Counted from the first letter of the stretch, positions 43,320 to 52,954 are shown. The stretch is DNA of 64,000 nt from UBA3263 sp964586765 (GCA_964586765.1 CAZPHN010000006.1:1-64000); one strand, 5' to 3'. Notes: generated from the sequence alone by a model not told the origin. A program made the numbers and translations.

Positions 43320-44105
43320 GTGTTGCACTTCGGAATAAAAGACGCCCTCGACGTTATACTCGTTGCCTCACTGCTCTTCTGGCTCTACCGCCTCATGAAA
43401 CAGAGCGGCACCAAAAACATATTCATCGGAGTCCTCGCCTTCATCGGCGTCTGGCTCGTCACATCCGAAATCCTCGGAATGAGACTTACCGGAACTATTC
43501 TTGACAAATTCATGTCAATCGGACTCCTTGTCCTCGTAATCCTCTTCCAAGAACAGATTAAACGCTTCCTCGAAGAAATCGGCTCTAACCAGCGGTGGAG
43601 AGGACTCCGTCGATTCTTCCATCGCAAACTCGAAGGAAAAAATGACGATACCGAACAGCGGCAGCGGCAGTGGGTTATGCCCATAGTCTACGCCGTAATG
43701 AACATGGCGCGCTCCCGTACCGGTGCCCTGATTGTTATCGAACAGGTAGTTAACCTTGCCGCATACGAAAAAACCGGCGACATAATCGACGCGAAAATAA
43801 ACACCCGCCTCCTCGAAAACATCTTCTTCAAAAACTCCCCGCTCCACGACGGTGCCACCATCATTGCCAACGACCGCATCATGGCTGCCGGATGTATCCT
43901 CCCCGTCTCCCACGACAGCTCCATACCCCGCTCCCTCGGTCTGCGCCACCGCTCCGCCCTCGGCATTGCCCAAGCCACCGACGCCGTAGCCATCGTCGTC
44001 TCCGAAGAGACCGGCGGCATCTCCATTGCCCACCGCGGAGTCCTCTCCACCCACGTCTCCACCGCCGAACTCGAACGCCGCCTAACCCACCTCTCCCCCG
44101 AATGA
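43320..44105 (+). CDS. cdaA: Diadenylate cyclase CdaA (DisA_N)
   Basis: 261-residue membrane enzyme that makes cyclic di-AMP from two ATP. Three N-terminal transmembrane helices (about residues 8-25, 33-50, 58-76) precede a cytoplasmic DisA_N catalytic domain with the DGA motif at 177-179 (SPLHDGATII) and the RHR motif at 209-211 (LGLRHRSALG). The start is GTG at 43320 (or the next codon TTG); no ATG lies in frame nearby. The stop overlaps the UvrD helicase start (ATGATG). Unlike Firmicutes it is not followed by cdaR/glmM here. Confidence 0.93.
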   Translation: MLHFGIKDALDVILVASLLFWLYRLMKQSGTKNIFIGVLAFIGVWLVTSEILGMRLTGTILDKFMSIGLLVLVILFQEQIKRFLEEIGSNQRWRGLRRFFHRKLEGKNDDTEQRQRQWVMPIVYAVMNMARSRTGALIVIEQVVNLAAYEKTGDIIDAKINTRLLENIFFKNSPLHDGATIIANDRIMAAGCILPVSHDSSIPRSLGLRHRSALGIAQATDAVAIVVSEETGGISIAHRGVLSTHVSTAELERRLTHLSPE

Positions 44106-46345
44106 TGGAAAACTACCTCAACGACCTCAACCCCGCCCAGCGCGACGCCGTCACTTACTGCGACGGTCCCCAGCTCGTAATTGCCGGTGCCGGTTCGGGT
44201 AAAACACGCGTCCTCACTTACAAAATTGTCCATCTTCTTAACCGCGGACTCGAACCTTGGCGAATTCTCGCCCTCACCTTCACAAACAAGGCGGCAAACG
44301 AAATGCGCGAGCGCATTCGCTCAATGGTCGGCGACAAAACCGCCTCGCGACTCTGGATGGGCACATTCCACTCCATATTCCGCCGCATCCTCGCCTCCCA
44401 TACTGACCGCATCGGCTTCAAACCCGGATTTACCATCTACGACTCTGCCGACTCCAAAGCCCTCGTAAAGTCCATAATCAAAGACATGGACCTCGATGAC
44501 AAAGTCTACCGTCCCTCCGTGGTCCTCAGTGCCATCTCTGGCGCAAAAAACGCCCTCATATCCCCCGCCGCCTATAAAGCATCGCCCGACATAATCGCCG
44601 CCGACCGACGCGCCCGCCGACCCCAGCTCTACCAGATATACGAAACATACTGCCGCCGCTGCTTCGTTGCCAACGCAATGGACTTCGACGACCTCCTATA
44701 CTTCACTAACGTCCTCCTGCGCGACAACCCCGACATACTCCATCACTATCAGGAATTCTTCGCCTACGTCCTTGTCGATGAGTATCAGGACACCAACTTC
44801 GCCCAGCACCTCATAGTAAACATGCTCACCCGCCAGACCGGAAACCTCTGCGTTGTGGGCGATGACGCACAGTCAATCTACTCCTTCCGCGGAGCCAACA
44901 TCGACAACATCCTCCAGCTCCGACGCTCATACCCAACCCTCCGCACCTTCAAACTCGAACAGAACTACCGCTCAACCCAGACCATAACCAACGCCGCAAA
45001 CTCCCTCATTGCCAAAAACAAAGAGCAAATACCCAAAAACGTATACTCACGTAACGAAACCGGCGCAAAAATCGAAGTTGTGCGCGCATATTCTGACTTT
45101 GAAGAAGGGTATCTTGTCGCAAACCGCATCACAGCCCTCCGCGCCCAGACCGGTGACTCATTTGAAGACTACGCCATCCTCTACCGCACCAACGCCCAGA
45201 GCCGCGTGCTTGAAGAAAGCCTCCGCAAACGCAACATCCCATACCGGATTTACGGCGGACTCTCCTTCTACCAGCGTCAGGAAGTCAAAGACGCCATGGC
45301 ATACTTCCGCCTGTCCGTCAACCCCGACGACGACGAAGCCCTCCGCCGCATAATCAACACCCCCACCCGCGGCATCGGCGCAACAACCCTCAACCGCCTT
45401 ACCCGCGCCGCCATTGACCATGGCGTATCCCTCTGGACCCTCCTCACAGACTCAAACCTGATGACCGACACCGGAGTAACCTCCGCAGCCATCAAAAAAC
45501 TCAACGCCTTCGTAGCCCTCATATCCCGCTTCATCGACCTCAACCTCCGCGGCGAAAACGCCTTCACCCTCGCCGAACGCATCATCACCGACTCCGGGCT
45601 CATGGCGCAATACATCTCCGACCATACCCCTGAAAGCATAGCCCGGCGCGAAAACCTCGAAGAACTTGTCTCAGCCGTCCGCGAATTTGTCGAAGAACGC
45701 CTCGAAGAAGGAAACTCGGACATAACCCTCAGCGACTTCCTCGGAATGGCATCCCTCGCCACCGACCAAGACACCAAAGATGACGACATGCAGGCAACCC
45801 AGCGCGTCACCCTCATGACCGCCCATGCCGCCAAAGGACTCGAATTCAACAACATATTCGTCGTCGGAGTTGAAGAAGACCTCTTCCCCTCAGCCATGGC
45901 AAACTCCACCCCCCGCGAAGTCGAAGAAGAACGCCGCCTCCTCTACGTCGCCATAACCCGCGCGCGTCGCTTCTGCATGCTCTCCTACGCCACCACCCGC
46001 TTCCGCAACGGACAGACAGTCATGCCCATGCCCTCCCGCTTCATCCACGACATAGACCCCGCCTTCCTCAAAAAAGAAACCCCCTCACAGTGTTCCGAAC
46101 GCAGTGAGGAAAAATTCCCGCCCCGGAGCTTCGCTCCGCTCCCCCCGAGAACTCCGAGCCCTCCGAGAACTCCGAGCTCTCAGAGTGTCCCCCCCGTCGG
46201 AGCTCGGATAGAACATCCCAAATTCGGTCGCGGAACCGTCACCGCCGTCGACACCTCCCAGCCTGACACCCGCATAACCGTCGACTTCCACACCGCCGGA
46301 ACCCGCACCCTCCTCCTCAAATTCGCAAAATTCACCATCCTCTGA
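44102..46345 (+). CDS. UvrD/PcrA-type ATP-dependent DNA helicase
   Basis: 747-residue superfamily 1A 3'-5' helicase for repair/replication. It starts ATGATG at 44102 (MMENYLNDLNPAQRDAV); upstream in-frame codons are shadow of cdaA. Motif Q is LNPAQRDAV, Walker A GAGSGKT, motif II VDEYQDTN, motif III VVGDDAQSIYSFRGA, motif IV near EQNYRST, motif V TAHAAKGLEF, motif VI VAITRARRF. A C-terminal PcrA-tail module (VGARIEHPKFGRGTVTAV) ends the protein. Between them, at about residues 662-700, is an odd linker coded by a dispersed repeat (CSERSEEK), a palindrome and CCGAGAACT repeats. Confidence 0.93.
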   Translation: MMENYLNDLNPAQRDAVTYCDGPQLVIAGAGSGKTRVLTYKIVHLLNRGLEPWRILALTFTNKAANEMRERIRSMVGDKTASRLWMGTFHSIFRRILASHTDRIGFKPGFTIYDSADSKALVKSIIKDMDLDDKVYRPSVVLSAISGAKNALISPAAYKASPDIIAADRRARRPQLYQIYETYCRRCFVANAMDFDDLLYFTNVLLRDNPDILHHYQEFFAYVLVDEYQDTNFAQHLIVNMLTRQTGNLCVVGDDAQSIYSFRGANIDNILQLRRSYPTLRTFKLEQNYRSTQTITNAANSLIAKNKEQIPKNVYSRNETGAKIEVVRAYSDFEEGYLVANRITALRAQTGDSFEDYAILYRTNAQSRVLEESLRKRNIPYRIYGGLSFYQRQEVKDAMAYFRLSVNPDDDEALRRIINTPTRGIGATTLNRLTRAAIDHGVSLWTLLTDSNLMTDTGVTSAAIKKLNAFVALISRFIDLNLRGENAFTLAERIITDSGLMAQYISDHTPESIARRENLEELVSAVREFVEERLEEGNSDITLSDFLGMASLATDQDTKDDDMQATQRVTLMTAHAAKGLEFNNIFVVGVEEDLFPSAMANSTPREVEEERRLLYVAITRARRFCMLSYATTRFRNGQTVMPMPSRFIHDIDPAFLKKETPSQCSERSEEKFPPRSFAPLPPRTPSPPRTPSSQSVPPVGARIEHPKFGRGTVTAVDTSQPDTRITVDFHTAGTRTLLLKFAKFTIL
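46089..46114 (+). repeat. Dispersed repeat, copy D (inside the helicase gene)
   Basis: TGTTCCGAACGCAGTGAGGA followed by AAAA, read as CSERSEEK in the helicase linker. The same 24 bases occur in the DUF2156 gene at 46644. Confidence 0.92.
46115..46142 (+). repeat. Palindromic (REP-like) element inside the helicase gene
   Basis: CCCGGAGC-TTC-GCTCCG-type hairpin (GGAGC and GCTCC arms, TTC loop) preceded by TTCCCGCC. It resembles the reverse complement of the identical copies at 57167 and 60145. Confidence 0.7.
46145..46186 (+). repeat. CCGAGAACT/CTCCGAG short repeats in helicase linker
   Basis: Units CCGAGAACT, CCGAGCCCT, CCGAGAACT, CCGAGCTCT: period 9, encoding Pro-Arg-Thr/Ser-type tripeptides in the disordered linker. 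Confidence 0.8.
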
Positions 46346-46348
46346 TAG

Positions 46349-46380
46349 CACCGTGGCGCGAACACAGTGAGCGCAAAAAT
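46349..46380 (+). repeat. Dispersed repeat, copy B (intergenic)
   Basis: CACCGTGGCGCGAACACAGT followed by GAGCGCAAAAAT; differs from copy A by one base in the first 30. It lies between the helicase stop and the DUF2156 ATG at 46393. Confidence 0.88.
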
Positions 46381-46392
46381 TGTTATAGTTGC

Positions 46393-47277
46393 ATGAATAC
46401 CTCACGCAAACTATTACAGACAGACACACAACCCATAATCCTTCGCCCCATAACCCGCGAAGACATACCCCGTATAGCCCGCTACACCAAACTCATCCCC
46501 ACCCGCGCGTGTGACTACACCCTCGGCGGCATAATCCTCTGGGCTGACTACTTCGACTACCGCATAGCCGAAGCCGGCGACACCCTCTACATCAACGGAC
46601 TCCGCCCCGACGACCCCACCCGCCGCTCGTGGTACCTCCCGCTGTGTTCCGAACGCAGTGAGGAAAAACCCGAACTCCAAGGAGCCTCCTTCGCCCCCGT
46701 ACCTGCCGACATAACCGACGCCGGCACCCCCCTTGGCGACCAATGGAGCGACTACCTCTACGACATATACTCCTTCGCATCCCTTGCCGGCAACGCCATG
46801 AAAAAAAAGCGTAACCACGTAAACCGCTTCCGTGCCGACAACCCTCAGGCAACCCTACAGCCCCTCAACGCCGACAACGCCCGCCACTGCCTCCGGCTCC
46901 TTGCCCGCCTCGGAAACGACGGCTCACCCTCCGGGCGTGCCGAACAGCTCGCCGTTGCCCGCATGCTCCTCCACTGGACCGACTTCGCCCCATACCTTAC
47001 CGGCGCAGTCCTCAAACTTGAACCCGAAAGCGACGAAATCGCCGCATTCACCATCGGCGAAATCAAAGACGACACCCTCCACGTCCACGTCGAAAAAGCC
47101 GACCACACCATCCCCGGCACCGGCGAAACCATCGCCCACCTCTTCGCCGCCGCTCAACTCCGCGACAACCCCTCCCTCCAGATCCTAAACCGACAGGACG
47201 ACGCCGGCTCCGAAGCCCTCCGCACCGCCAAACTCTCATGGCACCCCCTCCGCCTCCTCCCCAAATCCCTCCTCTAA
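46393..47277 (+). CDS. DUF2156 (GNAT-like) protein
   Basis: 294 residues of the DUF2156 family, which adopts a duplicated GNAT fold and includes the C-terminal catalytic domain of lysyl-phosphatidylglycerol synthase. Typical blocks are LRPITREDIPRIARYTKL, YLYDIYSFASLAGNAMKKKRNHVNRF (key Lys/Arg/Asn helix) and NRQDDAGSEALRTAKLSWHP near the end. Residues about 84-105 (CSERSEEKPELQGASFAPVP) are an insertion encoded by the same dispersed repeat found in the neighbouring helicase gene. Substrate unknown; aminoacyl transfer to a lipid or small molecule is possible. Confidence 0.82.
   Translation: MNTSRKLLQTDTQPIILRPITREDIPRIARYTKLIPTRACDYTLGGIILWADYFDYRIAEAGDTLYINGLRPDDPTRRSWYLPLCSERSEEKPELQGASFAPVPADITDAGTPLGDQWSDYLYDIYSFASLAGNAMKKKRNHVNRFRADNPQATLQPLNADNARHCLRLLARLGNDGSPSGRAEQLAVARMLLHWTDFAPYLTGAVLKLEPESDEIAAFTIGEIKDDTLHVHVEKADHTIPGTGETIAHLFAAAQLRDNPSLQILNRQDDAGSEALRTAKLSWHPLRLLPKSLL
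46644..46668 (+). repeat. Dispersed repeat, copy E (inside the DUF2156 gene)
   Basis: TGTTCCGAACGCAGTGAGGA plus AAAA, in frame as CSERSEEK; identical over 24 bases to copy D, 555 bp away in an unrelated gene. Confidence 0.92.
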
Positions 47278-47278
47278 C

Positions 47279-47307
47279 TGTGTCCCGAACCCAGTGAGGA
47301 GAAAACT
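47279..47307 (+). repeat. Dispersed repeat, copy F (3' end of DUF2156 gene)
   Basis: TGTCCCGAACCCAGTGAGGA followed by GAAAACTGAACTC, beginning just after the DUF2156 stop. It resembles copy E and its flanking CCGAACTCC. Confidence 0.75.
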
Positions 47308-47311
47308 GAAC

Positions 47312-48607
47312 TCACAGGTCCCCTACTGCCCGCATGTAATCCGTCAGACTTATCTGATACTGCGTCTGAGCCTCTATCAGATTACTTCGCGCCTGATACC
47401 ACTGAGTCTGAACGTCAAGAAGCTCCGTCAGCGAGCCCATCGACTCATCATACCGGTCACGCTCAACCCGCAGACTCTCCTCTGCCTGCGCCAATGCGAC
47501 CTCTGCCGAACATATCAGCCGCCGTCCATCCTCCAGATTCATAGCTGCCTGACGAGCTTCAAGCTCCATCAGCCGGCTGTTCTCATCCATCTCAAGCTGA
47601 GCATTCTCCACCTCACGCCGAGCCTTGCGTACCTTCATCGCACCCTCACCCCAGTGAAACAATGGAATGTTGACCGAAAGCATACCCATACCTATTCCAT
47701 TCTTATATTCCTGAGTATAAGGAACATACATACCCTCTCCTACCTCAGCCATACCCTTCAGCTTGAAATTACCATAATAATTATAGCTCAGACCCAGACC
47801 AACCGTCGGCAGGAAATCGCCCAAAGTCATCCTTACCTGCTGTCGCTTTACCTCAACACCAAGTTCAAGCATCCTTACCTCCGGTCTGCGGGAAATATCG
47901 GTCGACAAACCTCGGCTCTCAACCGTCGGAGGTACCGAATCGCTGACCTCAATCGCTGCATCCAAGTCAAAACCTACAACATTACACAGTGCCATCCGGC
48001 AAAGCTCCGCGCCGTTTCGAGCCTTCTGTAAATGATACTCCATCTCGCTCCGCTTAGCCTTGACCCTCAGAAGGTCACCTGCTGTCGTCATGCCGGCCTC
48101 AACCGCCTCCTGTGTCTGAACAGCCAGAGTATCTATCATCGCCACAAACTGCTCTACCATCTCAACCTTAGCCAGAACGCTGACATAAGTCCAGTAACTC
48201 TTGTCGGCGGTTGCGATAACCTCGCTCCGCATCATTCTCAACTGCTCGCCGCTTACTTCCCGACCTATCCGCGCAAGCCGGTTGCCGGCGGTGATCTTCC
48301 CCCCGGCATATACAGGCTGAGTCAGTTGCAAGCCCGCCATATAAGCTCCGCGAATCTGCAACTTCATCCCTGCCATATCCATGTCAGGCAGCATATACAG
48401 ACCCATTGCCGAACCCTCAATCTTGGGCAGATATGACGTCCGCGCAATCTTACGGTCAAGCTCCGAATTACCTACCGTATTTTCCGCCCGGCGAAGACTC
48501 TCGCTGTGTTTCAGCGCAAGCTCCCTGCAATTATCCCGGTCAAGTGCCATGGCGTTAAACCCCGCCATAACCGTCAGAATAGCCGTCAAATATACTTTCA
48601 GTCTCAT
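47312..48607 (-). CDS. TolC-family outer-membrane efflux channel
   Basis: 431-residue outer-membrane channel subunit of a tripartite pump. Signal peptide (1-21) then two OEP repeats: the first with RDNCRELALKHSESLRRAEN and helical ALAKVEMVEQF regions, the second with SVNIPLFHWGEGAMKVRKARREVENAQ and QAAMNLEDGRRLICSAEVALAQAEESL. Length is normal for CusC/TolC families. Its start overlaps the RND gene stop by four bases (minus strand), so all three pump genes form one operon. Confidence 0.93.
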   Translation of the reverse strand: MRLKVYLTAILTVMAGFNAMALDRDNCRELALKHSESLRRAENTVGNSELDRKIARTSYLPKIEGSAMGLYMLPDMDMAGMKLQIRGAYMAGLQLTQPVYAGGKITAGNRLARIGREVSGEQLRMMRSEVIATADKSYWTYVSVLAKVEMVEQFVAMIDTLAVQTQEAVEAGMTTAGDLLRVKAKRSEMEYHLQKARNGAELCRMALCNVVGFDLDAAIEVSDSVPPTVESRGLSTDISRRPEVRMLELGVEVKRQQVRMTLGDFLPTVGLGLSYNYYGNFKLKGMAEVGEGMYVPYTQEYKNGIGMGMLSVNIPLFHWGEGAMKVRKARREVENAQLEMDENSRLMELEARQAAMNLEDGRRLICSAEVALAQAEESLRVERDRYDESMGSLTELLDVQTQWYQARSNLIEAQTQYQISLTDYMRAVGDL

Positions 48608-51600
48608 TTTTTATCAATTTTTACTTTCATTATTACAATATAGAGTATAGGCAACAGAAGCAGAGTGACAATCGTACCTGCCGCCAGTCCGCCCATAATA
48701 GTAATCGCCATTGCTCCATACATAGGGTCGCCAAGCAGCGGAATCATACCGACAATTGTCGTCAACGATGCCAAAAGTACCGGACGTGTCCTTGATACAG
48801 TAGCCTCAACTACCGCCTTATAACCGTCATAACCTTCCTCGGTCTGCAATCGCCCTATCTCGTCAACTAACACTATCGAGTTCTTGACCATCATACCTAT
48901 CAGGCCCAGAATACCTATCGTTGCCATAAAAGTAAACGGATTGCCCGTAACCAGCAGAGCCACAACTATACCGCACACCACGAACGGGAAGCACACCAAT
49001 ATCAACGCAACCTTACGCCAACTGTTAAACAGCAACAACAATATCGCCAGAATAAGAAACACCGTCAGCGGAACATACTTCATCAGATTTCCGATAGCCT
49101 CACCCTGAAGCTCACCCTCGCCTACCCAGCGCATAGTGTAACCTTCCGGCAGCTCTATCGACTCGATGGCGGGTTTAATGTAGCTTACCACCTTAGCCGC
49201 TGTCGCTTCATCGTTCTCTGTGTTAGAGTCACATTCGGCCTCAATCACTCGCTTGCCGTTCAGACGCCTTACCAGATTTTCTTCCCTGCCAAGCTCAATT
49301 CCGCCGGTCAGACTCCCTAACGGAACCGCACGCAGAGCCTCATCGGCCGCCTCATCCTGCTTGCCGCTCATAAGCTTAGCGACAAGCTGCTCACGGTTGC
49401 CATGAATGTTCAGCGTACTCCAGACCGGTATTTCAGCCGTATTTTCAATCTTGCTGCCGTCCGAGTTCCTGACATTCAGGTTGACAATCATCATATTGTC
49501 CCCGTTACTCATAACTCCTATCGGCATACCGTCTGTGGCAGCAAGCAGCGCATTGCCCGCATCCTCGCGGCTTATGCCGGCTCTCAGCCCGCTCTGAACG
49601 TCATAATCTATCGTCACGTTCTTAGCCATCGGACGCCAGTTATTCTGAACCGAATACGCGTCTACATACGGGCACTCACGCATAATAGCCTCTGCCTCCG
49701 CGCTTAACCGCTTCAAAACCGCCGGATCCGGACCCGCAAACTCAACCTCCACTTGGTGACTGGTCGAAATTGAAAAATTATACTTCCTCATGCGGATATA
49801 TGCGTCCGGAAACTCATTCCTCAGCTCTTTCCGCAATTCCGGAATCAATTCCTCAACTGTCCTGTAATCCTTGCAGTCAATCAATAGTTCGCCATAACTG
49901 TCGCCTCCCGTAGTCATCGGTCTGACAAGGCAATAGCGAACCGGCGCGCCACCCATACTGAGCACTACACGTTCTACCCGCTCCTCTGCCTCAACCATTC
50001 GGCTCATGCGCTTCATCTCTGCCTCCGTGCGCTCCACCGGAGTTTCCGGCGGGAAATAACACTCCACGACAAATTGCTTATAATCAAAGTCTGGAAAAAA
50101 CATGTTTTTCACCTTTGTCATCCCGTAAACACATACTCCGAGGAAAACAACCGAGGCGGTCAGCACCACCCACTTATGTCTTATCAGACTTTTGACCATT
50201 TTTCTTACAGCCTTGTGGAGCGGTGAATTCATAATATCCTCTCTGCCGGCACCGTCAGACTTCTTCTTCTCAGGAAGCCACGCCGCCGCACAGACCGGAA
50301 CCTGAACCAATGCCAAAACCCAGCTCAACAGCAAACTGACGCACAAAACCAGAAACAAATCGCCGGCATATTCGCCTACCGAGTCAGGCGACAGATAAAC
50401 GCATATAAACGTAGCAGCAGTTATCAGCGTTGCCCCCAATAGGGGCATCGCCGTGTTCTTTCCTATACGATAGAGATAACTGTCGCCCGGCAACCCGCGC
50501 TTACGGTCTATCAAAATTCCGTCCATTATGACGACGGAATTATCCACCAACATTCCCATCGCCACTATAAACGCTCCCAACGATATGCGCTGCAACGTGG
50601 TTCCGCACTCAAGCAATACAGGAAACGAAAGCGCGATGGTCAGCACCAGTCCGAAACCTACTATCAGACCGCTTCGCCAGCCCATGGCGAATACCAGTAC
50701 GATAATAACTATGATGACTGACTCGACCAAATTCATCATAAATCCGGAAATAGCGTCGCTGACCTTCTGCGGCTGAAAGAAAATCTTATCCGTCTCAAGC
50801 CCTGCCGGCAAGCTCCTCAGAGCCGCCTGCAGCCGCTCATCAACTTCCTTACCGACGTCAGGAACTATCGCATCCTGCTCCATAGCCACACTGATGGTCA
50901 GTGCCGGCTTCCCGTTAACGTAAAAACCGTTTCGCTGAGGGCTGGCAAGTGTCTGCTCTATTCGGGCTATGTCGCCTAACCTTACCGTCTTTCCCGCAGG
51001 AGTGTTAATTTGAAGATTTTGCAAATCCTCTACGGTTGTCACTCCCTCGCTGACTTCCAGACGGTAACTTTCATCGCCGGAGTTAACAGAACCTGCATTC
51101 ACCGGCTTTCCGGCTGACTGTAAGGCGAGCATCAACTGCGTAGGCAGCATGCCGTTACGCGAAATTTCCTCCTTCGAAACGGTGATTTCAACAGTTTCGC
51201 TCCGAGTTCCGCCAATGTTTACACGCTTTACTCCCGGAACCGAAAGCAACTCGCGCCTTATGTACTTGGCATATTTTTCCAACTCCGGATAGTCAAATCC
51301 GTCGCCGCTGAGCGAATAGAAAATCCCATAAACATCCATCATATCATCTATTACCACCGGGTCATACGTCCCCGATGGTAACTTTGACTTAATATCGTTC
51401 ACTTTGCGCCTGACAAGGTCAAAATGCTGCTCCAAATCTTCAATCATTACGCTCATCTTGAGCTCAACCGTTATCATTGCCATGCCCGGCTGACATTCGG
51501 TTCTGATTTTAGCTACATCGGGAAGCGCGCGCAACTCATCCTCCATCATTTGCGCCACATTCAGCTCAACATCATGGGCCGACGCCCCCGGATAAGGAAC

Positions 51601-51747
51601 CACAACCATTACCTGCTTTACCGGAACTGCCGGGTCCTCAAGTTTAGGCATCCACGCAAATGAAAGCACTCCGGCAATCAGAATACCTGCCATAAGCGAC
51701 CAGAACAGAGTTCGCCGCTCCATGAAAAACCTTGTAATTCCGTTCAT
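48604..51747 (-). CDS. RND efflux transporter permease (AcrB/MdtB-like)
   Basis: 1047-residue inner-membrane, proton-driven exporter. Twelve transmembrane segments in the usual layout: TM1 at residues 11-30, a large periplasmic loop with VVPYPGASAHDVE and pore subdomains, TM2-6 (about 335-500), TM7 (about 530), a second loop and TM8-12 (about 860-1040). TM4 has GMLVDNSVVIMDG, carrying the Asp needed for proton relay. Similarity looks closest to multidrug (HAE1) or MdtBC-type rather than metal (CusA) pumps, since no Met-rich loops are visible. It overlaps both neighbours by four bases. Confidence 0.94.
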   Translation of the reverse strand: MNGITRFFMERRTLFWSLMAGILIAGVLSFAWMPKLEDPAVPVKQVMVVVPYPGASAHDVELNVAQMMEDELRALPDVAKIRTECQPGMAMITVELKMSVMIEDLEQHFDLVRRKVNDIKSKLPSGTYDPVVIDDMMDVYGIFYSLSGDGFDYPELEKYAKYIRRELLSVPGVKRVNIGGTRSETVEITVSKEEISRNGMLPTQLMLALQSAGKPVNAGSVNSGDESYRLEVSEGVTTVEDLQNLQINTPAGKTVRLGDIARIEQTLASPQRNGFYVNGKPALTISVAMEQDAIVPDVGKEVDERLQAALRSLPAGLETDKIFFQPQKVSDAISGFMMNLVESVIIVIIVLVFAMGWRSGLIVGFGLVLTIALSFPVLLECGTTLQRISLGAFIVAMGMLVDNSVVIMDGILIDRKRGLPGDSYLYRIGKNTAMPLLGATLITAATFICVYLSPDSVGEYAGDLFLVLCVSLLLSWVLALVQVPVCAAAWLPEKKKSDGAGREDIMNSPLHKAVRKMVKSLIRHKWVVLTASVVFLGVCVYGMTKVKNMFFPDFDYKQFVVECYFPPETPVERTEAEMKRMSRMVEAEERVERVVLSMGGAPVRYCLVRPMTTGGDSYGELLIDCKDYRTVEELIPELRKELRNEFPDAYIRMRKYNFSISTSHQVEVEFAGPDPAVLKRLSAEAEAIMRECPYVDAYSVQNNWRPMAKNVTIDYDVQSGLRAGISREDAGNALLAATDGMPIGVMSNGDNMMIVNLNVRNSDGSKIENTAEIPVWSTLNIHGNREQLVAKLMSGKQDEAADEALRAVPLGSLTGGIELGREENLVRRLNGKRVIEAECDSNTENDEATAAKVVSYIKPAIESIELPEGYTMRWVGEGELQGEAIGNLMKYVPLTVFLILAILLLLFNSWRKVALILVCFPFVVCGIVVALLVTGNPFTFMATIGILGLIGMMVKNSIVLVDEIGRLQTEEGYDGYKAVVEATVSRTRPVLLASLTTIVGMIPLLGDPMYGAMAITIMGGLAAGTIVTLLLLPILYIVIMKVKIDKK

Positions 51748-52802
51748 AACAATCCTCCTACATTCGTTTCACTCGGAGCCGAAACTATTTTTACCTTCTC
51801 TCCTTCATGGAGCGCGGAAACTCCGGCGCGGACCACCGTCTCTCCTGCCGTCAAACCGTCCGTAACCCTCAGCATTTCACCCCTATGTGACTTATCTATT
51901 TCTATCCGACGTGAATTTACCGTCGAATCCGGATTGACAACCCAAACACATTCATTTCCTTCACTGTAAAAAACAGACTTGGCCGGAACGCTCAGCCCCT
52001 CTTCAGCCGGTAAAAGCTCAACTGTTACTTCTACATTCATTCCTGCCGTTACCTTTCCGGACGCGCTTCCATCCAAAACCAGATACATACGGTAAAGTTG
52101 ATTACCATCCGCTTTCGGAACAATATTCAGCAGCCTCAACCCGTAGATTTCACCCTCATTTCCGCTCGGACTGCACTTGAAACTCATAAATCGTGACCTT
52201 TCGTTGTAAACCTGAAACGGAATGTCGCAAACTACTTCCATATCCTTCGTATTAAACATGGTGAAAACCGAAGTGCCGGCATCAACCATCTCAGCCGGTG
52301 AAAAATTCACTGACTCTATGACTCCTGAGGTTGGTGCATACAGGCGCGTGTAAGCCAACTTATTCTTATTAACCTGAAGTTGAATTCCTAACTGCTTCAA
52401 ACCTGCCTCAGCCTTCTCGAAATCATTGGCACTCATGCTTTTCTTCTCGAAAAGCCTGCGTGCGCGACTGACCTCTTCGCTTACCTGATCATATTGAATC
52501 TGAAGCGCATCCACCCCGAGTTTATAGTCCGAATCATCGAGTGTGGCAAGGAGCTGACCTTCCTTGACACGGTCGCCCTCCTTAACGTATATCTGCGAAA
52601 TCTCTCCAGCGGTTTTAAATCCGAGACTGATACTGCTCTCTGACTTTACCACTCCGGAAAAATGCTTCATCACATCCTCGGTCGCACCACTTACTTCGCT
52701 TACACACACTCTCTTGACATAGGTTTCCGATGGCTTTTTGTGACCACTGCATCCCACGGTCAGCAATATAACCAACGAAAGCACCAAATTTTTCTTAATC
52801 AT
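51744..52802 (-). CDS. RND efflux membrane-fusion (adaptor) lipoprotein
   Basis: 352 residues from ATG 52802; the upstream in-frame ATG would destroy the signal peptide. Lipobox LTVGC (Cys about 18) anchors it to a membrane. The biotinyl-lipoyl-like hairpin pair (GFKTAGEISQIYVKEGDRVK and LYAPTSGVIESVNF) flanks an alpha-hairpin (about 90-130), followed by beta-barrel and membrane-proximal domains. It is the first gene of the pump operon. The divergent AraC gene at 52955 is its likely regulator (inference). Confidence 0.92.
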   Translation of the reverse strand: MIKKNLVLSLVILLTVGCSGHKKPSETYVKRVCVSEVSGATEDVMKHFSGVVKSESSISLGFKTAGEISQIYVKEGDRVKEGQLLATLDDSDYKLGVDALQIQYDQVSEEVSRARRLFEKKSMSANDFEKAEAGLKQLGIQLQVNKNKLAYTRLYAPTSGVIESVNFSPAEMVDAGTSVFTMFNTKDMEVVCDIPFQVYNERSRFMSFKCSPSGNEGEIYGLRLLNIVPKADGNQLYRMYLVLDGSASGKVTAGMNVEVTVELLPAEEGLSVPAKSVFYSEGNECVWVVNPDSTVNSRRIEIDKSHRGEMLRVTDGLTAGETVVRAGVSALHEGEKVKIVSAPSETNVGGLL

Positions 52803-52954
52803 ACTTTTTTTCACTGTTTTTAATTCTGACTGCAAAGTTCATCAAATATTTTCGGTTAAGTGTGTCTTATTTTTAGCTAATTTTGTTCAAAATTGTCACT
52901 TTTTTTAAAAATAAGACGGTTTTACCCTCATTTTTTATTATTTTTGCCTCACTT

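Noticed and set aside
43892..44101. Upstream extension of the UvrD helicase
   Set aside because: The extra 70 codons are Pro/Arg-rich shadow of cdaA; the conserved motif Q lies soon after ATG 44102.
47294..48031. Plus-strand ORF (245 codons) opposite the TolC-family gene
   Set aside because: The minus strand carries an evident OEP protein; the plus ORF has no motif, signal peptide or promoter.
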